Source of the DNA: Collybiopsis luxurians FD-317 M1
Taxonomy: Eukaryota; Basidiomycota; Agaricomycetes; Agaricales; Omphalotaceae
Direction: 5' to 3'
NCBI GenBank assembly: GCA_000827265.1
Contig: KN834806.1
Span: forward strand, 189,770-253,769
DNA length: 64,000 bases
In this document: one piece after another, positions 1-13,443 of the stretch
Layout of the letters: every line of letters starts with the position of its first letter
Position numbering within the stretch: the stretch's first letter is position 1
Notes under the pieces: generated by a model
The model's database searches: none
What the model was told of the DNA's origin: nothing
Seen by the model: the letters and a program-made list of their open reading frames with translations, nothing else
Made by a program: the position numbers and the translations under genes

Positions 1-1473
1 ATGCACGGCTGTTGCTACATCATGGCCACGGTTATCCTTTGTGGGTTCCAGAGCCCAATGAGGCTTTGCCGCAAGAGTATCTAACCGAAGGTGTTGGTGT
101 CGGGGACGTAGGCATTGTCACCGCGGGAGGCTCTTTTGACTTTTTATTCAATGTTTTTAAACCTGCCGAGCACCTTATCAACCGGTGTCAACCAGGTGGT
201 CTTCCAGAAGGATTTGTTCCCCTGCCATGGGATCCACGATTTCTACAAGTTAATTCCCATCAACATCGCTCGGGTGTTCCAATATCGAGCCGAGGAACAC
301 AATCAATCGAGTTTGAAGTTGGAGCTTCAGCACCAATCCCGTTTGTTTTTCCGATTCCTATTGAATTAATGTCAGTTATAACCAACCTACAATCCTTTGT
401 CAGAGGCGCTCCTTCAAAGATCGAAGGCGGTATAGAGCTAAAGTTCAGCGATTCCCGAGGAGCGATGTTGATGCTTCCCAATGGTGCATCAGAGTAGATT
501 ATGGCAATCTCAAAATTTTGCGAGAATTTGCAGCTCTCAACGCGGAAAGTTGGTATCACTTTGTGAATAGCGAAAACGTTGGTCGCGAGGCAGAGAATGG
601 ATCTTTGTATCTCATCACTGGATGCGACAAGACAAGCTCCTGGGAGGTGGCTGCGTATTCAGCTCCATCCCATGGACAAACTCTTTCAATCAAGTTCATC
701 TCACCCTTAGCTGACGGAAAGCTCTGTATGACTCGATCGTCTATGTTCCAGAGTTTTCTTTCAAGCAGGATATCGAATGGGTCCAACACAAATAACCAAG
801 CGGTATTTGTTCGTGGCTTCAAGATAAGCCTTCAACCTACTCGTTGGAAAAGGCTCTTTGGCACCGTTAAAAACACAGCCAAAATCACACCCATTGTAGC
901 AGGAAAAGCGCCAAAGAATGCTATGTCTAGAGGTGGTGTATTCAGCCCCGAGCAGAGCGAGATTAGTTTGGTACGAGGGGGTCAAGTGTCCGCAGGCGCT
1001 CGGGAAGACATAGAAACTTTTGATGCCGAAACCCCTCCGTTTAATGATAACGACACCAGCAGCGATGGCGCTAGCCCACGTTCCGCTGATTCAGAAGAAG
1101 AAGTGGTGAACGTCCAGGTGCGTCATTGCTACTTCATGGACATCTCAAGAGACTGATTCAATACAGACATATCACCCCTCAAAAATTGTCAACGATTATA
1201 TTCTCAATTTGGTAGATTTTTGAGTCATCTTGCGTTTCTCAGTCTGGGTTTTGATTTCCAACTTTGTCTCAGTCGGACGGGGCGGTGGCTATCTGTCACG
1301 ACAGAGAATGGTGCTCCATATTGACGGAGGTGTGTCAAGTCTTGCGGTATGCATATCCAATAGAGCCAAAGACTAAAGCGGGATTGCTTTGTAGTACGAC
1401 CAAGAAATTCCCAATAACGAAGAGCTGATTAGCAGAATTGAATAGAATTATTCCATTGATATCAGTGACTCAG
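1..1473 (+). pseudogene. Broken N-terminal module of a TEA-fused paralogue (5' end outside window)
   Basis: This is a decayed copy of the first half of the gene at 3556-6786, aligned exon for exon: about 3-340, 404-1117, 1167-1211, 1273-1329 and 1395-1473. The first nine residues lie left of the window. It keeps the module signature (HHGHGYPLWVPEPNEALPQE, then IVTAGGSFDFLFNVF, then LITGCDKTSSWEVAAYS). There are two lesions relative to the intact copy. A 1-bp deletion near 492 brings a TAG into frame at 495-497, and the original frame resumes as the open stretch 518-1117. An in-frame TAG lies at 1443-1445 in the fifth exon. Downstream exons (from 1537) remain fully open and encode a TEA protein, so only the N-terminal half looks dead. 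The module has no function known to me. A sequencing error could explain the deletion, but not both lesions easily. Confidence 0.75.
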
Positions 1474-1652
1474 GTACCGAAATTTCGTTACTTCGTACTT
1501 AAAACCTTCAGTAACTGACCTAATCGTCTCTACCAGGTTGTGCATTTCTAGCGTCTCGACAATCAGAGCCGCCTGACCACTGGGATACGGTTCGATCCGT
1601 TTCGGACCCACTGACATCAACCCCAGTGAGACAGGCTAGCTCCTCTAGTACT

Positions 1653-2987
1653 ATGGAATATCCCACCTCTTTATGGGTGGACAGCGACTATTCCAGATGT
1701 TCGACTTCCTCCACACTCGTGGAATACCCACCGACTTCCGACGTTATCGCTGCAGATAGTAAAGTCTCGGGAACAGAAGACGTCTTCCGGGCCGTAGTCA
1801 AATGTCGGAAAAGCTGGAAGACCCTCAAAGGGGGAAAAGTCGTATGGCCGCTTCATCTAGAAGCTGCATTACTCGAAGGTGATCTTCACATCGACTATCA
1901 CCATTTTTAAACTCAGTTGCATAGGCCTTGCTCTTTACAAGCCCGATAGCTCTCGAGAAGCGTTACTGCTTGGTCGGTAAGTATTAAAGGACACTAGGTC
2001 CTCTGGTACTATTCTTAAACCTAAATTATCAAGGTTTCCCATGCGTAATAGGTTCATCTCGGAGTACATTTTTAAGACGACTGGGGAGCTACGGACCGCA
2101 AAACAGGTCGGAAGTCGTTTACAACAACTAAGAGATACTGTAGGAGGCGGGAAAAAATGTACGCGTGTACGTTTGCGAGTGTAACCGTGGTGCTGATTTC
2201 GATATAGTACAAAAGCTGCTTTCTCCTTCTGCGGATTTCAGCTCCACCTCATCCAATCGCTCACATTCTTCTGGTTCCTCCGCAGGAGAGAATGTATGGA
2301 AGTCAATGCCTTCATCGCCCACCGTGATATACATCGACATTGTTGCTGAGGACTGCACTCCCTCTTTGCAACAAGAATATTCAACCAAAACCAGCCCTTT
2401 CGACGCCACTATAAGTTCATTACACGGTCCTCGATCCATCAGAATGATCAGACCATGTCTGGCATTCACATCGCCCGTGGGCTCGCCCATCATTGCACGT
2501 TCATGCTTCACTATTTGTCATGGTGATGTGGTCTATGAGGACTCATCTCCCTTGACCGTCACTTCTGCAACTGCACCAGAAGGAACTTCGGTGTATACAT
2601 GTGATTTGGCCCCCCATTATTGGAAGATGATCTGCAACAGTCCCGGTAGGTGCTTGACGAAGTTTAAGCTATATCTCTTCCTAACTTCTTCTAGACCCCA
2701 CGCAGTTCACGATCCACCATAATATCGTGCGGGAGTCTTCGTCAGCTCAGCTATTTTCTGCAACATATAGATTCCGATATGTTCTAAGAAGATTCTCCTC
2801 CCCACCACCTACTTTCTCTCCCATAGACGTAGATTCCACTGTCGAAAAGCATCAAACCGCAAATTTTCGGGGAGGTAGTCCTCAGTCCAGTCCTGGGATT
2901 CTTTCGGAGATCTCTTCCACCATCTACGATTCCGAAGACTGGCACGACCAATTTGATAGTCTTTCGATCGCGTCTCGCTGTCAATAA
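1653..2987 (+). CDS. TEA/ATTS-domain transcription factor
   Basis: Sequence-specific nuclear DNA-binding protein of the TEA/ATTS class (TEAD, TEC1, AbaA). Exons are 1537-1878, 1925-1976, 2034-2158, 2208-2645 and 2695-2987; all junctions are GT-AG and keep frame. The TEA domain is split by two introns: RKSWKTLKGGKVVWP, then LYKPDSSREALLLGR, then FPMRNRFISEYIF followed by QVGSRLQQLRDT, with the basidiomycete-like LQKLLSP right after. The C-terminal part is Ser/Thr-rich and shows no domain I recognise. The exon that opens with TEA-upstream sequence begins with residues homologous to the neighbouring paralogue, so the ancestral gene was a fusion with the module at 1-1473. Because that module is broken, I place the start at the in-frame ATG 1653, which gives 377 residues. 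The alternative is a single longer pseudogene. The start is therefore uncertain, but the TEA identification is not. Confidence 0.8.
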
Positions 2988-3555
2988 GGCTGTCAATGTA
3001 GAAGTAGAGTGGATATCCATACCAGACTTGATCATTTATAATAAATCTCTGTCCACCCAACGTTCGCTTTAATATAGAGATATCATACATTATGGCGCTG
3101 ATCGGGCGCTCAGGATGGCTCTCCAGCTTTTAGACTCGTTCCTAGCCTGGTCTAATGAAATTCTATCGATGATCAGGCTGGGGGATTTTGCAGTTTATCC
3201 GTGGTACACAATCCGGAGATCTTTGATGCTCAATTGGCGTTGCATTTGAGATTTACTTTGGGCAAGTATCTGAGCGACGTTACGTTTACATAGCCTTCTT
3301 AAAATCAACTGACTAGTATCTATAACGACTTGGCCTGATGGTATTTACGCTTGACCTCAGGTATCTAATCTAAATGCATGATTTGTGGGCGTCCTTCACA
3401 TTTTCACAGCTTTTAATGAATTCCGCGTTTGAACATGATCTATAAAGATAAGTACACGTTTCCTGAATTCGCCTAGGTTTTCCCTTTTTCCGAAGTCGTG
3501 TATCACTGTGAAATCACTTATAAAGCTAATCTGATGGCCACTTGACCTCAGCAAA
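2988..3555. other. Intergenic, 3' end of TEA gene and promoter of next gene
   Basis: 568 bp with no coding signal. It must hold the TEA terminator and the promoter of the tandem paralogue, but I see no clear TATA box. Confidence 0.5.
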
Positions 3556-6500
3556 ATGTCTTCGAACGCAAGTGAGACGTATGCACGCCTGCTGCTACAT
3601 CACGGCCACGGTTATCCTTTGTGGGTTCCGGAGCCCAATGAGGCCTTGCCACAAGAATATCTCTCCGAAGGCGTGGGCATTGGAGACGTAGGCATTGTCA
3701 CCGCTGGAGGCTCTTTCGACTTTCTGTTCAATGTGTTTAAGTCCCCTTTACATCCAATCAACCAATGCCTATCTGGCGGTCTTCCTAACGGATTTGTTCC
3801 CCTTCCCTGGGACTCACGATCCCTCCAGGTCAATTCTCATCAACATCGTCTAGGCGTTCCTATCTCAAGCCGGGGAACGCAATTGATTGAACTAGATATG
3901 GCAGTTTCTGCGCCTGTCCCGTCAGTTCTATCTGTTCCTAACCATATTGAGTGCTATACTAACTAAGTTGTTTTACTTTTAGTGGCACTCCTGTGGCTAT
4001 TGGAGGCGGTATTGAGCTGCGATTCAGTGAATCTCGAGGAGCAGTGTTGATGCTTCCCAATGGTGCCTCAAGGGTAGATTATAGTAATCTCAAGATCTTG
4101 AGGGAATACGCAGCTCTCAATGCAGAAAATTGGTATCGTTTCGTGAATGGCAGGAACATAGGTCGTGAGGCCGAAAATGGGTCTTTGTATCTCATCACTG
4201 GATGCGACAAGACAAGTCCATGGGAGGTAGCTGCGTATTCAGCTCCATCCCATGGACAAACTATTTCGATCAAGTTCACCTCACCCTTAGCCGATGGAAA
4301 ACTATGTATGACACGCTCGTCCACGTTTCAAAGTTTTCTTTCGAGCAGGATTTCAAATGACTCCAGTACAAATAACCAAGCGGTATTTATTCGGGGCTTC
4401 AAGATAAGCCTTCAACCTGGTCGGTGGAGAATGCTTTTTGGCTCGGTCAAAAACACAGTAAAAATCACGCCCATCATGGCCGGAAGGCTTCCAAAGAATG
4501 TCATGTCCAGGGGTGGTGTATTCAGCTCAGAGCAAAACGAGATGAGTTTGGTACGTGGTGGTCAAGCATCCGCAGAACCTCGGGAAGGCATAGGAGCTTT
4601 TGACGCTGGGACACCTCCGAGTCCATCCAGTGACGGCGACACACCCAGCGACAGCGCAATCTCCAGTTCTGTTGACTCGGAAGAACCAGTAAACGTACAG
4701 GTGTGTCATTTCCCCCTTTCTCGACATGTAAGAAATTGATTGTTGCAGATATATCACCCTTCAGAAATTATCAACGATTATATGCTCAATATGGTAGGAT
4801 ATCCGAGTACAACTACCGCAATTCTCATTTTAATTTACATCCTTTTTTTTTATCTCAGTCGAATGCAGCAGTGGCCGTCTGTCACGACAAAGAATGGTGC
4901 TCCATCTTGAACGAGGTGCGTCGAGTCTCTAACAAGGTATAAATGCCTCAAAGTCAAAGGGAACTGCTTTTCCAGTACGACCAGGAAATTCCTAACAACG
5001 AGGAACTCATTAGAAGAATTCAACAAAAGTATGAGATTGGCACCAGCGACTCAGGTATACGGTCATTCAGTGCTTACTATTAGGTATTGAGCAACTCTAG
5101 GTTATGCGTTTCTAACATTACGGTCATCGGAACAGTTTGGTCAAGTTCATCCTGTTTCAGACTCACACGAATTAAACACCATCGCAATGCTACCTTTGAG
5201 AAAAAGTCCTCCTGCAGATCGACCAGGAACTATGAGGAAATCGCGCAAACAGGGTGGGAGAGGAGAGAACAGCGATAGTATGGCCGACAGTTCCAAAGTT
5301 ACCACTGAAAGATTGTGAGATCCTATCCTCGTTTGAATTGATCCTTTTTAGATGATTGATTAGCTCAGGAGTCTGCTTTCACTGCAATAAATTAAAGGTC
5401 TTTGTTCGATACGCTTGAGTTTTGCCTGTCTCTTGACATGAATCACGGTTTACAGATACAATGCGAGTTTCCCCCCGACTTTGAAAAATGCAGACGATGT
5501 ACCACGGTAGGACTTCCTTGCGTAATCGAGGGAGAGAGATTAGGTGCAGGTTTAAAGTACGTTATCATAATACCTCCTTCTATTTTTCTCACCCGTTGGT
5601 ACATTCTGCCTTCAGCAAAAGCGAGACTTCAATTGAGCCGACCAAACAACGGCAGACTGCGGAAGAACAGGCTCGTCATTCTCAGGTTATTGTTGCAATA
5701 TTCCTAACTTGATTCCTCCCCGCAATTATAAAGGAAGCCATTTATCAGGGTTTTTCAGCATCTGCCCCTCTGTTGCCAATTTCTCCAGTGTTACCTCTGC
5801 CCGGCAGCTCGCAATTGTTGTGGAACATCTCTTCACTCTCTGATAATCACCCTGTTACCGATACTGAGATCCTCTCACCCGCTCCTGGTAATGAACAAGC
5901 CGGGGAGAGACCAGATTCAGCTCGTAGCTTGGATATGGAAGTTGACTCAGATACAGGCGGGAAACTGGAAGAGACAGGTTCAGTTGGGGACAGCAGTGAC
6001 ACCGAAGGGGACTCTGAATCTAATGATATTACTCCGACTCACTTCAAGCATGGTGGTTCTCCTGAGCTTGTTCGGGCTGGAGGGCCGAGGGGAAATCTCA
6101 CCGCGGCGGTTTTGCTCTCACAACCTCAGAATGCAACGGAAAGAGAGCCCCAGGAGCTATTTTCACAGGGACATGATCACCCCACGTCGTCACAGCCTTC
6201 ACAGATCCTTTTTGAATCAGAAGACTCGATTCAACAACGCCCACTTTCTGATGCATCGTCCAAAGTGCAGCAAGAACATGAAATGTTCCCAAAAATTGCA
6301 AAGTCAAATATGTCGACAGTTTCACGCTCAAGTTTGCTGAGTCAGTTGATGAGACAAGGAGTGAATACATCTGCAAACGAGCGTGCTGGAGAGGACCAAT
6401 CGTACATGGAGAGAGGTTCAGTCGCTAGGACAGAGCTTGAACCAGTCGGTAGCGTTCCACGCTCTGTTACGGCCGCAACTCCACTGCCTCTGAGGTTTCC

Positions 6501-6786
6501 TTACAACATCCCTCCTACTGCTCCTTCTTCTCCTCGTACGACTCGGCAAGAGATGCTTCGAACAGAGATCTCAGAAACGCTGCGCCGAAACCTTCTTTGG
6601 TCACGGCAGGTTTATAGACGAGAATTCTCTGGGCCGGAAAGGAGAAGGGCTAGTGGATCGAGTTCGACCGTGTCGCAACCGCTGGAGAGTACTGTTCCGT
6701 CTACGATTCAGGTGGAGGAGAGTCAGATGGACAATCGGCATGGAAGTGGGGAATCTGCGGAAGAGGATGATAGGTTACATGCGTGA
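3556..6786 (+). CDS. Zn(II)2Cys6 zinc-cluster protein with Agaricomycete N-terminal module
   Basis: Predicted 911-residue nuclear protein in ten exons: 3556-3920, 3983-4700, 4749-4793, 4859-4915, 4976-5054, 5101-5314, 5364-5397, 5456-5556, 5616-5685 and 5734-6786. Residues 1 to about 430 form the same module as the broken copy at 1-1473 (GHGYPLWVPEPNEALPQEYL; GSLYLITGCDKTSPWEVAAY), of unknown role. A zinc cluster near residues 496-525, spread over two exons, has all six cysteines in canonical spacing, C-X2-C-X6-C-X8-C-X2-C-X6-C, preceded by a basic stretch (MRKSRKQGGRG). The C-terminal third is acidic and disordered and ends with a conserved-looking helix (ISETLRRNLLW) that I recall from fungal regulator C termini such as DUF3295 proteins; that match is from memory. 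The start is the first ATG in the homologous frame. It sits in tandem with its TEA-bearing paralogue. DNA binding is inferred from the cluster alone. Confidence 0.85.
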
Positions 6787-7841
6787 AATTGTCATGTACG
6801 AAGTAATGAGGGCAAAGCTGGACAGTTTGTTTGAATTTCAACGCTCTCGATTGGGTGAGGAGGACATCTTTGACTTGTGCCCAGATTCTTTCTCATTAAG
6901 CTACCGTGGCTATCGCTCTATATGTTCATGTCATTACTTTTACGCTTCCGAGGTACCGCATACTTATATCCTTCCGAGGTTCACTCACCATCTCATATCC
7001 TCTCCGATCCTCGGCTCCTGTCCAACTCTGAGGAAGCCCAAATGGTCCTTGACTCAGAATATAGATGTATTGGGGTGTGACTGGGGTACAATGAAGTGGG
7101 TTGAGGATGAAAGAATCTCATGTGCTTTTTTGATCAGCTTCTCGAACTCTGGAATGGTGAACAAGATCTTGTTTGGACTTTAGGGAGCAGCTGCCCGATT
7201 TCAATAAGTATGGGCCAGTCAGCCAAAAGTCTGCGACTAATAACAGGCGTTCCGAGTCCCGACTCCCCTGGCGACGCGTCGTGTCCTGCAGAGTCATATG
7301 TTCTTCACGTGCTGTTCAATATGTAAGCCGGCACGCCGGCGGTTGGGGCTACAATTTTTTTTTTCTTTTTGACTACCACAACATTCGATTTTTCATTTCC
7401 AAAGATATCCCTCAATGCTTCAAAATAATCTGTATATTTCAATGGCTGAGGTCCTGGAGAGTATATGACACCGAGGTTAGTATCCGTTGCACTGGGACTG
7501 GGCGCTAGGCCCAGAGAAACGAAAGCTAAGGTGTTCGAGCTGTTCAACGGGATTAGTGAGTATTGAATCTGTCTGCCCGTTCATGATGTAACATATCTAG
7601 AAGTCAAGCACAGATCTCGTCTAAAGGACGAGACTTGACGATTTTCCATGCTAATACTGAACTTCTTTTTTTATCTGTCTCTTGTTTGGCATTTGTGATG
7701 CTAATTGACATTGTCTGCAGGGCGCAACTGTAACAGATCTTCGTCGGAGACTCGGAAAAGGGAGGTCGAATACGAGCTTGAATTCGTAAAATCTAGCAAT
7801 GCTATACGCTTTAAACATCATATTCTTTGTTGGTATCTGCG
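6787..7841. other. Intergenic between convergent genes
   Basis: About 1.05 kb between the stop codons of the zinc-cluster gene (+) and the AhpC/TSA gene (-). It holds a GC-rich inverted motif at 7326-7341 (GCCGGCACGCCGGCGG), followed by a T-rich tract. I see no gene. Confidence 0.5.
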
Positions 7842-9088
7842 TCACCTGAATAGATCATTAACCGCTTGCGAACCCTTTTGCACTGTTTTACTTTCGTCTT
7901 CAAGCAAGTCTACCGTTTCAAAATCGACAAAGTTATTTTCGCCAATCCGACCGACCAACCTCCTCCACCGTTTTCTCTCTTTCAGCAACCAAAGCTGTCG
8001 ATCTCGAGACTGGCTCCATTCTCTCTCATCCGTCGTTATCTCGATACTTTCTCTAACAGAGGATGCAGTCTCTTTTCGCACTCGTGGGATTAGGTCGAAT
8101 GTCACCCTTAAAGTCGGCTCGCAGAAGCTGCATGAGCTACCCAGTGACGTCGTCGTACCTGATGGACTACAGTCTTCATCGCCCCACTTTTTTTCTCCCG
8201 TCCTTTCCTGGGCATGGCTCACTACGTTCACGATGTCTTCATGTGCAGTCGTAAAGCGCATACGGTGTGCCCAGACACATTCGAGGTCTTTTCCGGGTGG
8301 TTTAACAAAAACAAATTCACCTCCGAGGAGCCCTTTGTCACCCATGTATCGCCAGAGTGGCATGCGTGCCTTTACTGCGTTCCTGAGGACGAGGGAGATA
8401 CCAGACAGAAGCTTATCGTGACGGATGTATGATCCCGAACCGAATCCCGATGAGGACGAGGGACGTTTTGGCCCTGCTTCAACTGTTCGCAACGTCATCC
8501 CGAGTGCGCTATACAAAGCCGCGGTGGGGTCGGTGTAGACAGCGTACGAGAGTTTGAAGATACCTGGGTGGAAGATATTAGGGTCAGGTACAAGACATCT
8601 GTGTCGCGGAGATGCTCACGTTGATAGCTCTTGATCATTTGCCACCCTCCGTTCCCTACAATGATCAGTCGAATCCCAGCCCTCTCGAGCGTCTCAGGGT
8701 TTACATTGTCACCAATGGAATACATGTAGTCCTGGCAAAGAGGGCAGAAGAAGTGTCGAATGAAGCAGACAATGGTTTTGACGGTTTCCTTCCCGCCCTC
8801 GTCTGCACCCAAGTTGGAAAGGATCATTCCAAAGGGAATGGATGATCCATCTTCGGTTAGGACCGGAAGATACGACGCTTGAGTGGTCGCAGCAGGACTA
8901 GGGAGACCGTTAACGGAGAACGACTCAGGTAGCTTGGTTGTGGGTGATGAAGGTGTGCCATGGCTATCCTGTTCTTCGTAGGTGGAAACGGGTGGCGCGG
9001 TTAAGCGCGTAGGCTCTTTAGCCTCGGTTACCGTGACCTTCCCTTCCTTGCGTTCGTATCTCTGCTCTGAAAATTTGCGGAAAGACAT
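7842..9088 (-). CDS. AhpC/TSA-type thioredoxin-fold protein (PRXL2-like)
   Basis: Two exons, 9088-8620 and 8563-7842, joined across a 56-bp GT-AG intron, give 396 residues. The core resembles the peroxiredoxin-like 2 (AAED1/PRXL2) group: residues about 100-230 contain TIVCFIRHFFCPLCQDYMYS with a CPLC motif (C115, C118), then AGIRLIIVGNGGWQMIKSYQ, and across the intron IFKLSYAVYTDPTAALYSALGMT. Further on are MPLWRYMGDKGLLGGEFVF and the HRMRFTTAHEDI segment, where these proteins usually end. About 120 extra C-terminal residues and 90 disordered N-terminal residues make it longer than animal members. The CXXC suggests redox activity in the cytosol, but members of this group are poorly characterised enzymatically. 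No signal peptide is visible. Confidence 0.85.
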
Positions 9089-11281
9089 GGAGAGGTTGGG
9101 TGAGAAATATGCGAGAAAAAGAGTGTATGTGTGGGTGAGAGAGTGTGTGTATGTGTGTGGTCGAAAGGCAAGACGATAGCTCAGGAGGTAAAGCCTGCCT
9201 TATACCGACCTGGAATGGAAAAAATGATTTTGAAAATGGTTTATCGCTCGCTTCCTATTATTCAGGATACCCAGACAGGCATGATGCCCCTGCGCGATAG
9301 AGAGTACGAAATTAGGCTGTAATCCTGCCAGATAAACATCCCGAAGAGGTCGTAGACCCTTCCAACGTCTTGCATGATGGATGCTCCAAGTCCCATCCGA
9401 AACTTTGATGGTTTCTCGACCCACGTCGTTGAGTGGCTTTGACGTCCTTCATTCTCTCGATCCCCTTTTATACCTGTTTGACCTCCTTTCCGTTCCGAGG
9501 ACCCCCTTGGCCGCCCTGGCTGTTGGGATTTCAAAGCTGAATGTTAGTACAAGTGAGGAAATCTCCAGGTACACGTCTAACACTTTTGGAATTAGGCAGC
9601 AGCCTTGTCTTGCACTTTCTCGGAAGCTTATGAAGCCCGTCGTGCATCTTAGCGACTTTGCAGTATGATCTGTGTCCTTGATCCTGGCATTGTGTGCATC
9701 ATGGATCTATGTCCAGCGATGCTGGCATGGTTGCTCGTTGTCAAGGGCGAGCGTGCAGTCAAGTGTTTACGTGAAACGCATTGGAGTACTTGGTTAATGG
9801 GTTCTACCAGGAATATTCGACCTGCATATGTCCTATCGACATTAACTGAGGTGAGTTCAAGTAGAGCGGAGATGACGCGGCCTCGCAATCGATGGACCGG
9901 CATTACAAGTAGTCCTGAATGGAACGGAAAGCTTTTCCCGAATTTTCAGTCGTTCGACGAAGGTAGTTACCAGCTTTGTGGTCACTGTGTAATGATTAAG
10001 TGCTTACTCGGTCGTTATATTGAGCACCAAATTTGTGACCAGGTATTGCTGTCTTCCAATAGGCAGAACGATAACTGAATGGCGAAGCTTCAGATGTTCG
10101 CCAGGTGAATTCTATCCTCGAACATAGTGACTTGCGAGAGAAGCAAAATTGGAGTATCGTGCTCTGAATTTCAATGCCCATCATTTTTGGAGCTCAAAAG
10201 TCTAAGTATGATTTATCAATAAGGTGCGGCCGCAGATGCTGAGAACAATTCCTGGCCATGGAGTCCGGTGTGTAGATTTCTCCTAGATATTATATAGGAT
10301 GGGTTTTGCCGCATGGGATTGAGAACCTTCATACACAGTGATATCAAGCACCGACGACTTACTCAGTGCACCCCGAAACGACGTCGGAGAGCAGCAATCT
10401 TCGAGAAAGAAATCAAAAGCTTCAAAAACAGGCTAGTCGTAATACGCCAACTCGGAAGAATATGTTATCAGGTGGTGAATGTTTTGATGGACCCCAAGTA
10501 GGTCCTGCTTGTAACTGCATCGTTTACGGAAGAAGGCAGATCTAATTCGTATTTCTATGCCACGTTCATTTAGTATCCTAGATAGAGAAGACCGATAAGC
10601 AAGAAGCATGAGATCTTGATTGAGCCTCTAGCCAATCGTATACCAAGGTACGGAAAAAATTGGTGTATATATCCGCTCGCGTAAGTACATAGAGCTGAAT
10701 AGCTGAATCTCTACAGATTCGATGCTCATTTAAAACGTTGCGGACTATCTGGTGATCGGAAATTGCTTTACGCGTAAAAGCTAAAAGGTTCCAATTCACA
10801 TCTCGGACCCTACTAGCTACTATCGGTAATGCAGGACCCGGACCCTCGTCGAGGTGGCTCACTGGCTAGATATTGCCATATGATCAACAGATCAGTACAC
10901 ACTTTAGAGATGACTTGTAGGTAATTTTCGATGCACATTTAGGATGGAGCGGAGGTAGATTGCCCTTCGGAACGCGAACGTGATCGCTGCCAATGACGCG
11001 ATGCCATCCGCGTGATAGTATGTCGAAGTCACTGCTTTTCTAGCTTTTCTAGCCTGGCTAGCCGTCTTTAGTTCCGAAGAAGAGTCGTTCGGAATGCTTT
11101 TCCTACTGAGTGAACTCGCGACTGCTCCAGGACTCGATTTGAAAGACTATCTCCTCGACACGATGTTTTTCACTTGACTACCATCGAGAGGTTGAAAAAC
11201 CTATATCGAGTAGGCTTTCTATTGTATGTCTATGGTACAGTGTATGACTATACAACGCGATCTATCCGTACAATTCTACTT
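9089..11281. other. Intergenic, no supported gene
   Basis: 2.2 kb upstream of the AhpC/TSA gene and downstream of the halogenase gene. Short open frames exist (for example 9649-9903 minus and 9665-10078 plus), but none shows a family motif or conserved splice structure. A TG-rich stretch (9121-9170) lies in the putative 5' region of the AhpC/TSA gene. Confidence 0.5.

Positions 11282-13443
<2,162 letters not shown>

Noticed and set aside
7173..7547. Open frames on both strands after the zinc-cluster gene
   Set aside because: They run through a T-tract and GC palindrome in the 3' flank, with no homology to either neighbour.
9170..9215. GATAGCTCAGGAGGTAAAGC, reminiscent of a tRNA D-arm
   Set aside because: No acceptor stem, anticodon arm or T-arm follows. 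I found no convincing tRNA in the window.
9649..9903. Minus-strand frame with LTSVNVDRTYAGRIFLVEPI
   Set aside because: Short, overlapped by an equally open plus-strand frame, and no conserved domain recognised.
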